Of a DNA stretch of 64,000 nucleotides, positions 11,625-23,304 are shown one piece after another. The notes under the pieces are model-generated. The model saw nothing but the letters and a program-made list of their open reading frames with translations. It ran no database searches and was not told where the DNA came from. Within the stretch, counting starts at the first letter, position 1, and the number at the start of each line of letters is the position of its first letter. Source of the DNA: Chlorocebus sabaeus (Eukaryota > Chordata > Mammalia > Primates > Cercopithecidae); the NCBI RefSeq assembly GCF_047675955.1, contig NW_027327442.1:372001-436000 (forward strand). The letters run 5' to 3'. The position numbers and the translations under genes were made by a program.

Positions 11625-14600
11625 GTTTTTCAGAAAGCTTCTTTCCAGTTTTGAACGGAGGATATTTCCTTTTTCATCATCGCCCTCTATGGACTTCCAA
11701 ATATCCCTTTGCCAATTACACAAGAAGAGCCTTAGCGAAAGGCTTCTTGAAGGGAGAGATGTAACTCTGTGAGATGAATTAACAGAACACAGAGCAGTTT
11801 CTCAGAAAGCTTCTTTCCAGTTTTGAACGGAAGATATTTCCTTTTTCACCGTAGCCCTCTATGGGCTTCCAAATATCACTTTGCCAATTCCACAAGAACA
11901 GCCTTAGCGAAAGGCTTCTTGAAGGGAAAGATGTAACTCTGTGAGATGAATTAACAGAACACAGAGTAGTTTCTCAGAAAGCTTCTTTCCAGATTTGAAC
12001 GCAAGATATTTCCTTATTCACCATAGCCCTCTATGGGCTTCCAAATATCGCTTTGCCAATTCCACAGGAACAGCCTTAGCGAAAGGCTTTTTGAAGGAAA
12101 AGATGTAATTCTGTGAGATGAATTAACAGAACACAGAGCAGTTTCTCAGAAAGCTTCTTTCCAGTTATGAACGGAAGATGTTTCCTTTTTCACCATAGCC
12201 CTCTATGGGCTTCCAAATATCACTTTGCCAATTCCACAAGAACAGCCTTAGCGAAAGGCTTCTTGAAGCTAAAGATGTAACTCTGTGAGATGAATTAACA
12301 GATCACAGAGCAGTTTCTCAGAAAGCTTCTTTCCACTTTTGAACGGAAGATATTTCCTTTTTCACCATAGCCCTCTATGGGCTTCCAAATATCACTTTGC
12401 CAATTCCACAAGAAAAGCCTTAGCGAAAGGCTTCTTGAAGGGAAAGATGTAATTCTGTGAGATGAATTAACAGAACACAGAGCAGTTTCTCAGAAAGCTT
12501 CTTTCCAGTTTTGAACGGAGGATATTTCCTTTTTCACCATAGCCCTCTATGGGCTTCCACATATCCCTTTACCAATTCCACAAGAACAGCCTTAGTGAAA
12601 GTGTTCTTGAAGGGAAACATGTAACTCTGTGAGGTGAATTAACAGAACACAGAGCAGTTTCTCAGAAAGCTTCTTTCCAGTTTTGAACGGAATATATTTC
12701 CTTTTTCACCATAGCCTTCTAAGGTCTTCCGAATATCCCTTTGCCAATTCCACAAGAACAGCCTTAGCGAAAGGATTCTTGAAGGGAAAGTTGTAACTCT
12801 GTGAGATGAATTAACAGAACACAGAGCAGTTTCTCAGAAAGCTTCTTTGCAGTTTTGAACGGAAGATACTTCCTTTTTCACCATAGCCCTTTATGGGCTT
12901 CCAAATATCACTTTGCCAATTCCACAAGAACAGCCTTATCGATAGGCTTCCTGAAGGGAAAGATGTAACTCTGTGAGATGAATTAACAGAACACAAAACA
13001 GTTTCTCAGAAAGCTTCTTTCCAGTTTTGAACGGAAGATATTTCCTTTTTCAGCATAGCCCTCTATGGGCTTCCCAATATCACTTTGCCAATTCCACAAG
13101 AACAGCCTTAGCGAAAAGCTTCTTGAAGGGAGAGATGTAACCCTGTGAGATGAATTAACAGAACACAGAGCAGTTTCTCAGAAAGATTCTTTCCAGTTTT
13201 GAACGGAAGATATTTCCTCTTTCACCATAGCCCTCTATGGGCTTCCAAATATCACTTTGCCAATTCCACAAGAACAGCCTTAGCGAAATGCTTCTTGAAG
13301 GGAAAGATATAACACTGTGAGATGAATTAACAGAACACAGAGCAGTTTCTCAGAATGCTTCTTTGCAGTTTTGAACGGAAGATATTTACATTTTCACCCT
13401 AGCCCTCTATGGGCTTCCACATATTCCTTTGCCAATTGCCCAAGAACAGCCTTAGCGAAAGGCTTCTTGAAGGGAAAGATGTAACTCTGTGAGGTGAATT
13501 AACAGATCACAGAGCAGTTTCTCAGAAAGCTTCTTCCCAGTTTTGAACGGAAGACACTTCCTTTTTCACCATAACCCTCTATGGGTTTCCAAATATCACT
13601 TTGCCAATTCCACAAGAACAGCCTTAGCAAAAGGCTTCTTGAAGGGAAAGATGTAACTCTGTGAGATGAATTAACAGAACACGCGGCAGTTTCTTAGAAA
13701 GCTTCTTTCCAGTTTTGAACGGAAGGTATTTCCTTTTTCACAATAGCCCTCTATGGGCTTCCAAATATCACTTTGCCAATTCCACAAGAACAGCATTAGC
13801 GAAAGGCTTACTGAAGGGAAAGATGTAACTCGGTAAGATGAATTAAGAGAACACAGAGCAGTTTCTCAGAAAGCTTCTTTTCAGTTTTAAAGGGAAGATA
13901 TTTCCTTTTAAACCATAGATCTCTATGGGCTTCCAAATATCCCTTTGCCAATTCCACAAGAACAGCCTTAGCGAATGGCTTCTTGAAGGGAGAGATGTCA
14001 CTCTGTGAGATGAATTAGCAGAACATAGAGCAGTTTCTCAGAAAGCTTCTTTCCAGTTTTGAACAGAAGATATTTCCTTTTTCACCATAGCCCTCTATGG
14101 GCTTCCAAATATCACTTTGCCAATTCCACAAGAACAGCCTTCGCGAAAGGCTTCTTGAAGGGTGAGATGTAACTCTGTGAGATGAATTAACGGAACACAG
14201 AGCAGTTTCTCAGAAAGCTTCTTTCCTCTTTTGAATGGAAGATATTTCCTTTTTCACCATAGCCCTCTATAGGCTTCCAAATATCACTTTGCCAATTCCA
14301 CAAGAACAGCCTTAGCGAAAGGCTTCTTGAAGAGAAAGATGTAACTCTGTGAGATGAATTAACAGAACACAGAGCAGATTTTCAGAAAACTTCTTTCCAG
14401 ATTTGAACGGAAGATATTTCCTTTTTCACCATAGCCCTCTATGGGCTTCCAAATATCCCTTTGCCAATTACACAAGAACAGCCTTCGAGAAAGGCTTCTT
14501 GAAGGGAAAGATGTAACTCTGTGAGATGAATTAACAGAACACAGAGCAGTTTTTCAGAAAGCTTCTTTCCAGTTTTGAACGGAGGATATTTCCTTTTTCA

Positions 14601-14734
14601 TCATCGCCCTCTATGGACTTCCAAATATCCCTTTGCCAATTACACAAGAAGAGCCTTAGCGAAAGGCTTCTTGAAGGGAGAGATGTAACTCTGTGAGATG
14701 AATTAACAGACCACAGAGCAGTTTCTCAGAAAGC
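11624..14734 (-). repeat. 17-monomer higher-order repeat, about 18 monomers copied from 4,230-7,340
   Basis: Offset 7,394 bp holds over about 3.1 kb: ttgaacgcaa at 4601 and 11995, minus-strand open frame 5417 and 12811, agaacacgcg at 6282 and 13676, cagattttcag at 6981 and 14375. By eye the copies differ only at scattered bases, for example gatatttcc against gatacttcc near 12,866 and tttctcag against tttcttag near 13,690. The match ends around 14,710-14,760, where gagatttcc and ccctgtatggg appear instead. Confidence 0.88.
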
Positions 14735-14739
14735 TTCTT

Positions 14740-15840
14740 TCCAGTTTTGAACGGAAGAGATTTCCTTTTTCACCATAGCCCTGTATGGGCTTCCAAATAT
14801 CCCTTTACCAATTCCACAAGAACAGCCTTAGTGAAAGGCTTCTTGAAGGGAAAGATGTAACTCTGTGAGGTGAATTAACAGAACACAGAGCAGTTTCTCA
14901 GAAAGCTTCTTTCCAATTTTGAACGGAAGATATTTCCGTTTTCACCATAGCCCTCTATGAGCTTCCAAATATCCCTTTGCCAATTCCACAAGAACAGCCT
15001 TAGCGAAAGGCTCCTTGAAGGGAAAGATGTAACTCTGTGAGATGAATTAAGAGAACACAGAGCAGTATCTCAGAAAGCTTCTTTCCACTTTTGAACGGAA
15101 GATATTTCCTTTTTCACCATACCCCTCTATGGGCTTCCAAATATCACATTGCCAATTCCACAAGAACAGCCTTCGCGAAAGGCTTCTTGAAGGGAAAGAT
15201 GTAACTCTGTGAGATGAATTAACAGAACACAGAGCAGTTTCTCAGAAAGCTTCTTTCCAGTTTTGAACGGAAGATATTTCCTTTTTCACCATAGCCCAGT
15301 ATGGGCTTCCACATATCCCTTTACCAATTCCACAAGAACAGCCTTAGCGAAAGGCTTCTTGAAGGGAAAGATGTAACTCTGTGATTTGAATTAACAGAAC
15401 ACAGAGCAGTTTCTCAGAAAGCTTCTTTCCCGTTTTGAACGGAAGATATTTCCGTTTTCACCATAGCCCTCTATGGGCTTCCAAATATCCCTTTGCCAAT
15501 TCCACAAGAACAGCCTTAGCGAAAGGCTTCTTGAAGGGAAAGATGTAACTCTGTGAGATGAATTAACAGAACATAGAGCAGTTTCTCAGAAACCTTCTTT
15601 GCAGCTTTGAAGGGAAGATATTTCCTTTTTCACCGTGACCCTCTTTGGCTTCCAAATATCACTTCGCCAATTCCACAAGAACAGCCTTAGCGAAAGGCTT
15701 ACTGAAGGGAAAGATGTAACTCTGTGAGATGAATTAACAGAACACAGAGCAGTTTTTCAGAAAGCTTCTTTCCAGTTTTGAACGGAAGATATTTCCTTTT
15801 TCACCATAGACCTCTATGGGCTTGCAAATATCACTTTGCC
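14740..15840 (-). repeat. Right-domain-type block embedded in the left domain
   Basis: The monomers here are unlike those at the equivalent position of the first copy (7,340-8,230). About 14,890-15,840 matches about 46,690-47,640 at offset 31,799 bp (ttccaatttt at 14911 and 46710; cagctttgaa at 15602 and 47401). About 15,190-15,840 also matches about 32,211-32,861 at offset 17,021 bp, including the rare gaaaccttctttgcag and the shortened ctctttggcttcc. Other markers are gtgatttgaatt and acttcgccaatt. A related run lies at about 51,380-51,950. Confidence 0.85.
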
Positions 15841-17150
15841 AATTCCAAAAGAACAGCCTTAGCGAAAAGCTTCTTGAAGGGAGAGATGTAACCCTGTGAG
15901 ATGAATTAACAGAACACAGAGCAGTTTCTCAGAAAGATTCTTTTCAGTTTTGAACGGAAGATATTTCCTCTTTCACCATAGCCCTCTATGGGCTTCCAAA
16001 TATCACTTTGCCAATTCCACAAGAACAGCCTTAGCGAAAGGCTTCTTGAAGGGAAAGATGTAACCCTGTGAGGTGAATTAACAGAACACAGAGCAGTTTC
16101 TCAGAAAGATTCTTTCCAGTTTGGAACGGAAGATACTTCCTTTTTCACCATAGCCCTCTATGGGCTTCCAAATATCACTTTGCGAATTACACAAGAACAG
16201 CCTTAGCGAAAGGCTTCTTGAAGGGAAAGATGTAACTCTGTGAGATGAATTAACAGAACACAGAGCAGTTTCTCAGAAAGCTACTTTCCAGTTTTGAACG
16301 GAAGATATTTCCTTTTTCACCATCGCCCTCTATGGGCTTCCAAATATCACTTTGCCAATTCCACAAGAACAGCCTTAGCGAAGGGCTTCTTGAAGGGAAA
16401 GATGTAACTCTGTGAGATGAATTAACAGAACACTGAGCAGTTTCTCAGAAAGCTTCTTTCCAGTTTTGAACGGAAGATACTTCCTTTTTCACTCTAGCCC
16501 TCTATGGGCTTCCCAATATCCCTTTGCCAATTCCAAAAGAAGAGCCTTAGCGAAAGGATTCTTGAAGGGAAAGATGTAACTCTGTGAGATGAATTAACAG
16601 AACACAGAGCAGTTTCGCAGAAAGCTTCTTTCCACTTTTGAAAGGAAGATATTTCCTTTTTCACCATAGCCCTCTATGGGCTTCAAATATCCCTTTGCCA
16701 ATTCCACAAGAACAGCCTTAGCGAAAGACTTCTTGAAGGGAAAGATGTAACTCTGTGAGATGAATTAACAGAACACAGAGCAGTTTCTCAGAAAGCCTCT
16801 TTTCAGTTTTGAACGGAAGATATTTCCTTTTTCACCTTAGCCCTCTATGGGCTTCCACATATCCCTTTGCCAATTCCACAAGAACAGCCTTAGCGAAAGG
16901 CTTCTTGAAGGGAAAGATGTAACTCTGTGAGATGAATTAACAGAACACAGAGCAGTTTCTCAGAAAGCTTCTTTCCAGTTTTGAACGGAAGATATTTCCT
17001 TTTTCACGATAGCCCTCTAAGGGCTTCCACATATCCCTTTCCCAATTCCACAAGAACAGCCCTAGCGAAAGGCTTCTTGGAGGGAAAGATGTAACTCTGT
17101 GTGATGAATTAACAGAACACAGAGCAGTTTCTCAGAAAGCTTCTTTCCAG
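15795..17150 (-). repeat. Second copy of the 8,230-9,540 block
   Basis: The block matches the first copy at 7,564-7,565 bp with few differences (for example agtttcgcag near 16,612 against gttactcag near 9,047). Its right end is abrupt. The gtgtgatgaatt monomer near 17,100 runs into a caccgtagccc/cttaaaaatatccc monomer at about 17,150, skipping the ttttgtacgg and gaagctaaag monomers that follow at 9,575-9,785. Confidence 0.82.
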
Positions 17151-17700
17151 TTTTGAACGGAAGATATTTCCTTTTTCACCGTAGCCCTCTATGGGCTTAA
17201 AAATATCCCTTTGCCAATTCCACAACAACAGATTTAGCGAAAGGCTTCTTGAACGGAAAGATGGAACTCTCTGAGATGAATTAACAGAACACAGGGCAGT
17301 TTCTCAGAAAGCTTCTTTCCAGTTTTGAACATAAGATATTTCCTTTTTAACCATAGCCCTCTATGGGCTTCCAAATATCACTTTGCCAATTCCACAAGAA
17401 CAGCCTTAGAGAAAGGCTTCTTGAAGGGAAAGATGTAACTCTGTGAGTTGAATTAACAGAACACAGAGCAGTTTCTCAGAAAGCTTCTTTCCAGTTTTGA
17501 ACCTAAGATATTTCCTTTTTCACCATAGCCCTCTATGGGCTTAAAAATATCCCTTTGCCAATTCCTCAAGAACAGCCTTAGTGAAAGGCTTCTTGGAGGG
17601 AAAGATGTAACCCTGTGAGGTGAATTAAGAGAACACAGAGCAGTTTCTCAAAAAGCTTCTTTCCACTTTTGAACGGAAGATATTTCCTTTTTCACCATAG
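17150..17700 (-). repeat. Third copy of the three-monomer 2,881-3,430 block
   Basis: The run of cttaaaaatatccc with acaacagatttagcg, then ccttagagaaagg with gtgagttgaatt, then gaacctaag with cttggaggg, appears here as at 2,881 and 9,931. gggcttaaaa is at 2921, 9971 and 17193. The offset to the second copy is 7,222 bp, two less than 42 x 172. Between about 17,700 and 17,860 lies one ordinary monomer (ctctattggc, ccttaacg, gaactgaag). Confidence 0.82.
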
Positions 17701-17859
17701 CCCTCTATTGGCTTCCAAATATCCCTTTGCCAATTCCACAAGAACAGCCTTAACGAAAGGCTTCTTGAAGGGAAAGATGTAACCCTGTGAGATGAATTAA
17801 CAGAACACAGAGCAGTTTCTCAGAAAGCTTCTTTCCAGTTTTGAACTGAAGATATTTCC

Positions 17860-19757
17860 TTTTTCACCATAGCCCTCTATGGGCTTCCAAACATCCCTTT
17901 GCCAATTCCACAAGAACAGCCTTAGCGAAAGGCTTCTTGAAGGGAAAGATGAAACTCTGTGAGATGAATTAACAGAACACAGAGCGGTTTTTCAGAAAGC
18001 TTCTTTCCAGATTTGAACGCAAGATATTTCCTTTTTCACCATAGCCCCCTATGGGCTTCCAAATATCACTTTGCGAATTCCACAAGAACAGCCTTAGCGA
18101 AAGGCTTCTTGAAGGGAAAGATGTAACTCTGTGAGATGAATTAACAGAACACAGAGCAGCTTCTCAGAAAGCTTCCTTCCAGTTTTGAACGGAAGATATT
18201 TCCGTTTTCACCGTAGCCCTCTATGGCCTTCCAAATATCCCTTTGCCAATTCCACATGAACAGCCTTAGGGAAAGGCTTCTTGAGGGGAAAGATGTAACT
18301 CTGTAAGATGAATTAACAGAACACAGAGCAGTTTCTCAGAAAGCTTCTTTCCAGTTTTGAACGGAAGATATTTCCTTTTTCACGATAGCCCTCTAAGGGC
18401 TTCCACATATCCCTTTACCAATTCCACAAGAACAGCCTTAGCGAAAGGCTTCTTGGAGGGAAAGATGTAAGTCTGTGTGATGAATTAAGAGAACACAGAG
18501 CAGTTTCTCAGAAAGCTTCTTTCCAGTTTTGTACGGAAGATATTTCCTTTTTCACCTTAGCCTTCTATGGGCTTCCAAATATCACTTTGCCAATTCCACA
18601 AGAACAGCCTTAGCGAAAGGCTTCTTGAAGCTAAAGATGTAACTCGGTGAGATGAGTTAACAGAACACAGAGCAGTTTCTCAGAAAGCTTCTTTCCAGTT
18701 TTGAACGGAAGATATTTCCTTTTTCAGCATATCCCTCTAAGAGCTTCCAAATATCCCTTTGGCAATTCCACAGGAACAGCCTAAACGAAAGGCTTCTTGA
18801 AGGGAAAGATGTAACTCCGTGAGATGAATTAACAGAACACGCGGCAGTTTCTCAGAAAGCTTCTTTCCAGTTTTGAACGGAAGGTATTTCCTTTTTCACA
18901 ATAGCCCTCTCTGGGCTTCCAAATATCACTATGCCAATTCCACAAGAACAGCATTAGCGAAAGGCTTACTGAAGGGAAAGATGTAACTCGGTAAGATGAA
19001 TTAAGAGAACACACAGCAGTTTCTCAGAAAGCTTCCTTCCAGTTTTGAAAGGAAGATATTTCCTTTTACACCATAGATCTCTATGGGCTTCCAAATATCC
19101 CTTTGCCAATTCCACAAGAACAGCCTTAGCGAAAGGCTTCTTGAAGGGAAAGATGAAACTCTGTGAGATGAATTAACAGAACACAGAGCAGTTTTTCAGA
19201 AAGGTTCTTTCCAGATTTGAACGCAAGATATTTCCTTTTTCACCATAGTCCCCTATGGGCTTCCAAATATCACTTTGCGAATTCCACAAGAACAGCCTTA
19301 GCGAAAGGCTTCATGAAGGGAAAGATGTAACTCTGTGAGATGAATTAACAGAACACAGAGCAGCTTCTCAGAAAGCTTCCTTCCAGTTTTGAACGGAAGA
19401 TATTTCCTTTTTCACCGTAGCCCTCTATGGCCTTCCAAATATCCCTTTGCAATTCCACAAGAACAGCCTTAGCGAAAGGCTTCTTGATTGGAAAGATGTA
19501 ACTCTGTGAGATGAATTAACAGAACACAGAGCAGTTTCTCAGAAAGCTTCTTTCCAGTTTTGAACGGAAGATATTTCCTTTTTCACGATAGCCCTCTAAG
19601 GGCTTCCACATATCCCTTTCCCAATTCCACAAGAACAGCCTTAGCGAAAGGATTCTTGGAGGGAAAGATGTAACTCTGTGTGATGAATTAACAGAACACA
19701 GAGCAGTTTCTCAGAAAGCTTCTTTCCAGTTTTGTACGGAAGATATTTCCTTTTTCA
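17860..19757 (-). repeat. Second copy of the 7-monomer higher-order block (493-2,390)
   Basis: Offset 17,367 bp is constant along the block: caaacatccc at 521 and 17888, the minus-strand open frame at 1462 and 18829, and the gcttcttggaggg / gtgtgatgaatt monomers. The rare tttgcaattcc deletion is also shared (near 2,083 and 19,450). The match stops in the middle of a monomer: after ttttgtacggaag the first copy has caccttagccttc and this copy has caccatagccctctaaggcc. Confidence 0.88.
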
Positions 19758-20380
19758 CCATAGCCCTCTAAGGCCTTCCAAATATCCCTTTGGCAATTCC
19801 ACAAGAACAGCCTAAACGAAAGGCTTCTTGAAGGGAAAGATGAAACTCTGTGAGATGAATTAACAGAACACAGAGCAGTTTTTCAGAAAGCTTCTTTCCA
19901 GTTTTGAACGCAAGATATTTCCTTTTTCACCATAGTCCCCTATGGGCTTCCAAATATCACTTTGCCAATTCCACAAGAACAGCCTTAGCGAAAGGCTTCT
20001 TGAAGCAAAAGATGTAACTCGGTGAGATGAATTAACAGAACACAGAGCAGTTTCTCAGAAAGCTTCTTTCCAGTTTTGAACGGAAGATATTTCCTTTTTC
20101 ACCATAGCCCTCTAAGGGCTTCCAAATATCCCTTTGGCAATTCCACAAGAACAGCCTAAACGAAAGGCTTCTTGAAGAGAAAGATGTAACTCTGTGAGAT
20201 GAATTAACAGAACACAGAGCAGTTACTCAGAAAGCTTCTTTCCAGTTTTGAACGGAAGATATTTCCTTTTTCACCGTAGCCCTCTATGGGCTTAAAAATA
20301 TCCCTTTGCCAATTCCACAACAACAGCTTTAGCGAAAGGCTTCTTGAAGGGAAAGATGTAACTCTGTGAGATGAATTAAC
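19757..20380 (-). repeat. Junction monomers between the 7-mer and 17-mer blocks, including a hybrid monomer
   Basis: Three to four monomers of 7-mer type occur in a new order. One is the ctttggcaattcc/cctaaacg type (near 19,800), then a gatgaaactc type, then a monomer near 19,925-20,040. That monomer begins like the agtcccctatggg type (as near 1,880) but ends with gaagcaaaag and aactcggtgag (as near 2,463). Next come another cctaaacg type and a cttaaaaatatccc/caacaacagcttt monomer. It leads directly into the agaacacgcg start of the 17-mer unit at 20381. Confidence 0.75.
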
Positions 20381-23304
20381 AGAACACGCGGCAGTTTCTC
20401 AGAAAGCTTCTTTCCAGTTTTGAACGGAAGGTATTTCCTTTTTCACAATAGCCCTCTATGGGCTTCCAAATATCACTTTGCCAATTCCACAAGAACAGCA
20501 TTAGCGAAAGGCTTACTGAAGGGAAAGATGTAACTCGGTAAGATGAATTAAGAGAACACAGAGCAGTTTCTCAGAAAGCTTCTTTTCAGTTTTAAAGGGA
20601 AGATATTTCCTTTTAAACCATAGATCTCTATGGGCTTCCAAATATCCCTTTGCCAATTCCACAAGAACAGCCTTAGCGAATGGCTTCTTGAAGGGAGAGA
20701 TGTCACTCTGTGAGATGAATTAGCAGAACATAGAGCAGTTTCTCAGAAAGCTTCTTTCCAGTTTTGAACAGAAGATATTTCCTTTTTCACCATAGCCCTC
20801 TATGGGCTTCCAAATATCACTTTGCCAATTCCACAAGAACAGCCTTCGCGAAAGGCTTCTTGAAGGGTGAGATGTAACTCTGTGAGATGAATTAACGGAA
20901 CACAGAGCAGTTTCTCAGAAAGCTTCTTTCCTCTTTTGAATGGAAGATATTTACTTTTTCACCATAGCCCTCTATAGGCTTCCAAATATCACTTTGCCAA
21001 TTCCACAAGAACAGCCTTAGCGAAAGGCTTCTTGAAGAGAAAGATGTAACTCTGTGAGATGAATTAACAGAACACAGAGCAGATTTCCAGAAAACTTCTT
21101 TCCAGATTTGAACGGAAGATATTTCCTTTTTCACCATAGCCCTCTATGGGCTTCCAAATATCCCTTTGCCAATTACACAAGAACAGCCTTCGAGAAAGGC
21201 TTCTTGAAGGGAAAGATGTAACTCTGTGAGATGAATTAACAGAACACAGAGCAGTTTTTCAGAAAGCTTCTTTCCAGTTTTGAACGGAGGATATTTCCTT
21301 TTTCATCATCGCCCTCTATGGACTTCCAAATATCCCTTTGCCAATTACACAAGAAGAGCCTTAGCGAAAGGCTTCTTGAAGGGAGAGATGTAACTCTGTG
21401 AGATGAATTAACAGAACACAGAGCAGTTTCTCAGAAAGCTTCTTTCCAGTTTTGAACGGAAGATATTTCCTTTTTCACCGTAGCCCTCTATGGGCTTCCA
21501 AATATCACTTTGCCAATTCCACAAGAACAGCCTTAGCGAAAGGCTTCTTGAAGGGAAAGATGTAACTCTGTGAGATCAATTAACAGAACACAGAGCAGTT
21601 TCTCAGAAAGCTTCTTTCCAGATTTGAACGCAAGATATTTCCTTATTCACCATAGCCCTCTATGGGCTTCCAAATATCACTTTGCCAATTCCACAAGAAC
21701 AGCCTTAGCGAAAGGCTTTTTGAAGGAAAAGATGTAATTCTGTGAGATGAATTAACAGAACACAGAGCAGTTTCTCAGAAAGCTTCTTTCCAGTTATGAA
21801 CGGAAGATGTTTCCTTTTTCACCATAGCCCTCTATGGGCTTCCAAATATCACTTTGCCAATTCCACAAGAACAGCCTTAGCGAAAGGCTTCTTGAAGCTA
21901 AAGATGTAACTCTGTGAGATGAATTAACAGATCACAGAGCAGTTTCTCAGAAAGCTTCTTTCCACTTTTGAACGGAAGATATTTCCTTTTTCACCATAGC
22001 CCTCTATGGGCTTCCAAATATCACTTTGCCAATTCCACAAGAAAAGCCTTAGCGAAAGGCTTCTTGAAGGGAAAGATGTAATTCTGTGAGATGAATTAAC
22101 AGAACACAGAGCAGTTTCTCATAAAGCTTCTTTCCAGTTTTGAACGGAGGATATTTCCTTTTTCACCATAGCCCTCTATGGGCTTCCACATATCCCTTTA
22201 CCAATTCCACAAAAACAGCCTTAGTGAAAGTGTTCTTGAAGGGAAACATGTAACTCTGTGAGGTGAATTAACAGAACACAGACCAGTTTCTCAGAAAGCT
22301 TCTTTCCAGTTTTAAACGGAATATATTTCCTTTTTCACCATAGCCTTCTAAGGTCTTCCGAATATCCCTTTGCCAATTCCACAAGAACAGCCTTAGCGAA
22401 AGGATTCTTGAAGGGAAAGTTGTAACTCTGTGAGATGAATTAACAGAACACAGAGCAGTTTCTCAGAAAGCTTCTTTGCAGTTTTGAACGGAAGATATTT
22501 CCTTTTTCACCATAGCCCTTTATGGGCTTCCAAATATCACTTTGCCAATTCCACAAGAACAGCCTTATCGAAAGGCTTCCTGAAGGGAAAGATGTAACTC
22601 TGTGAGATGAATTAACAGAACACAAAACAGTTTCTCAGAAAGCTTCTTTCCAGTTTTGAACGGAAGATATTTCCTTTTTCAGCATAGCCCTCTATGGGCT
22701 TCCCAATATCACTTTGCCAATTCCACAAGAACAGCCTTAGCGAAAAACTTCTAGAAGGGAGAGATGTAACCCTGTGAGATGAATTAACAGAACACAGAGC
22801 AGTTTCTCAGAAAGATTCTTTCCGGTTTTGAACGGAAGATATTTCCTCTTTCACCATAGCCCTCTATGGGCTTCCAAATATCACTTTGCCAATTCCACAA
22901 GAACAGCCTTAGCGAAATGCTTCTTGAAGGGAAAGATATAACACTGTGAGATGAATTAACAGAACACAGAGCAGTTTCTCAGAATGCTTCTTTGCAGTTT
23001 TGAACGGAAGATATTTCCATTTTCACCCTAGCCCTCTATGGGCTCCCACATATTCCTTTGCCAATTGCCCAAGAACAGCCTTAGCGAAAGGCTTCTTGAA
23101 GGGAAAGATGTAACTCTGTGAGGTGAATTAACAGATCACAGAGCAGTTTCTCAGAAAGCTTCTTCCCAGTTTTGAACGGAAGACACTTCCTTTTTCACCA
23201 TAACCCTCTATGGGTTTCCAAATATCACTTTGCCAATTCCACAAGAACAGCCTTAGCAAAAGGCTTCTTGAAGGGAAAGATGTAACTCTGTGAGATGAAT
23301 TAAC
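20381..23304 (-). repeat. 17-monomer higher-order repeat, complete unit (2,924 bp)
   Basis: The unit runs from agaacacgcg at 20381 to the same marker at 23305, exactly 2,924 bp. Internal markers also repeat at 2,924 bp: cagattt at 21080 and 24004, and the gttatgaacgg monomer near 21,794 and 24,718. It is the best complete example in the window. Its first 1,938 bp match 6282-8219 and its last part matches 5,115-6,281 (offset 17,023 bp), so the same 17-monomer order is present in both places. The 81-codon open frame at 20892-21137 is not a gene. Confidence 0.9.
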
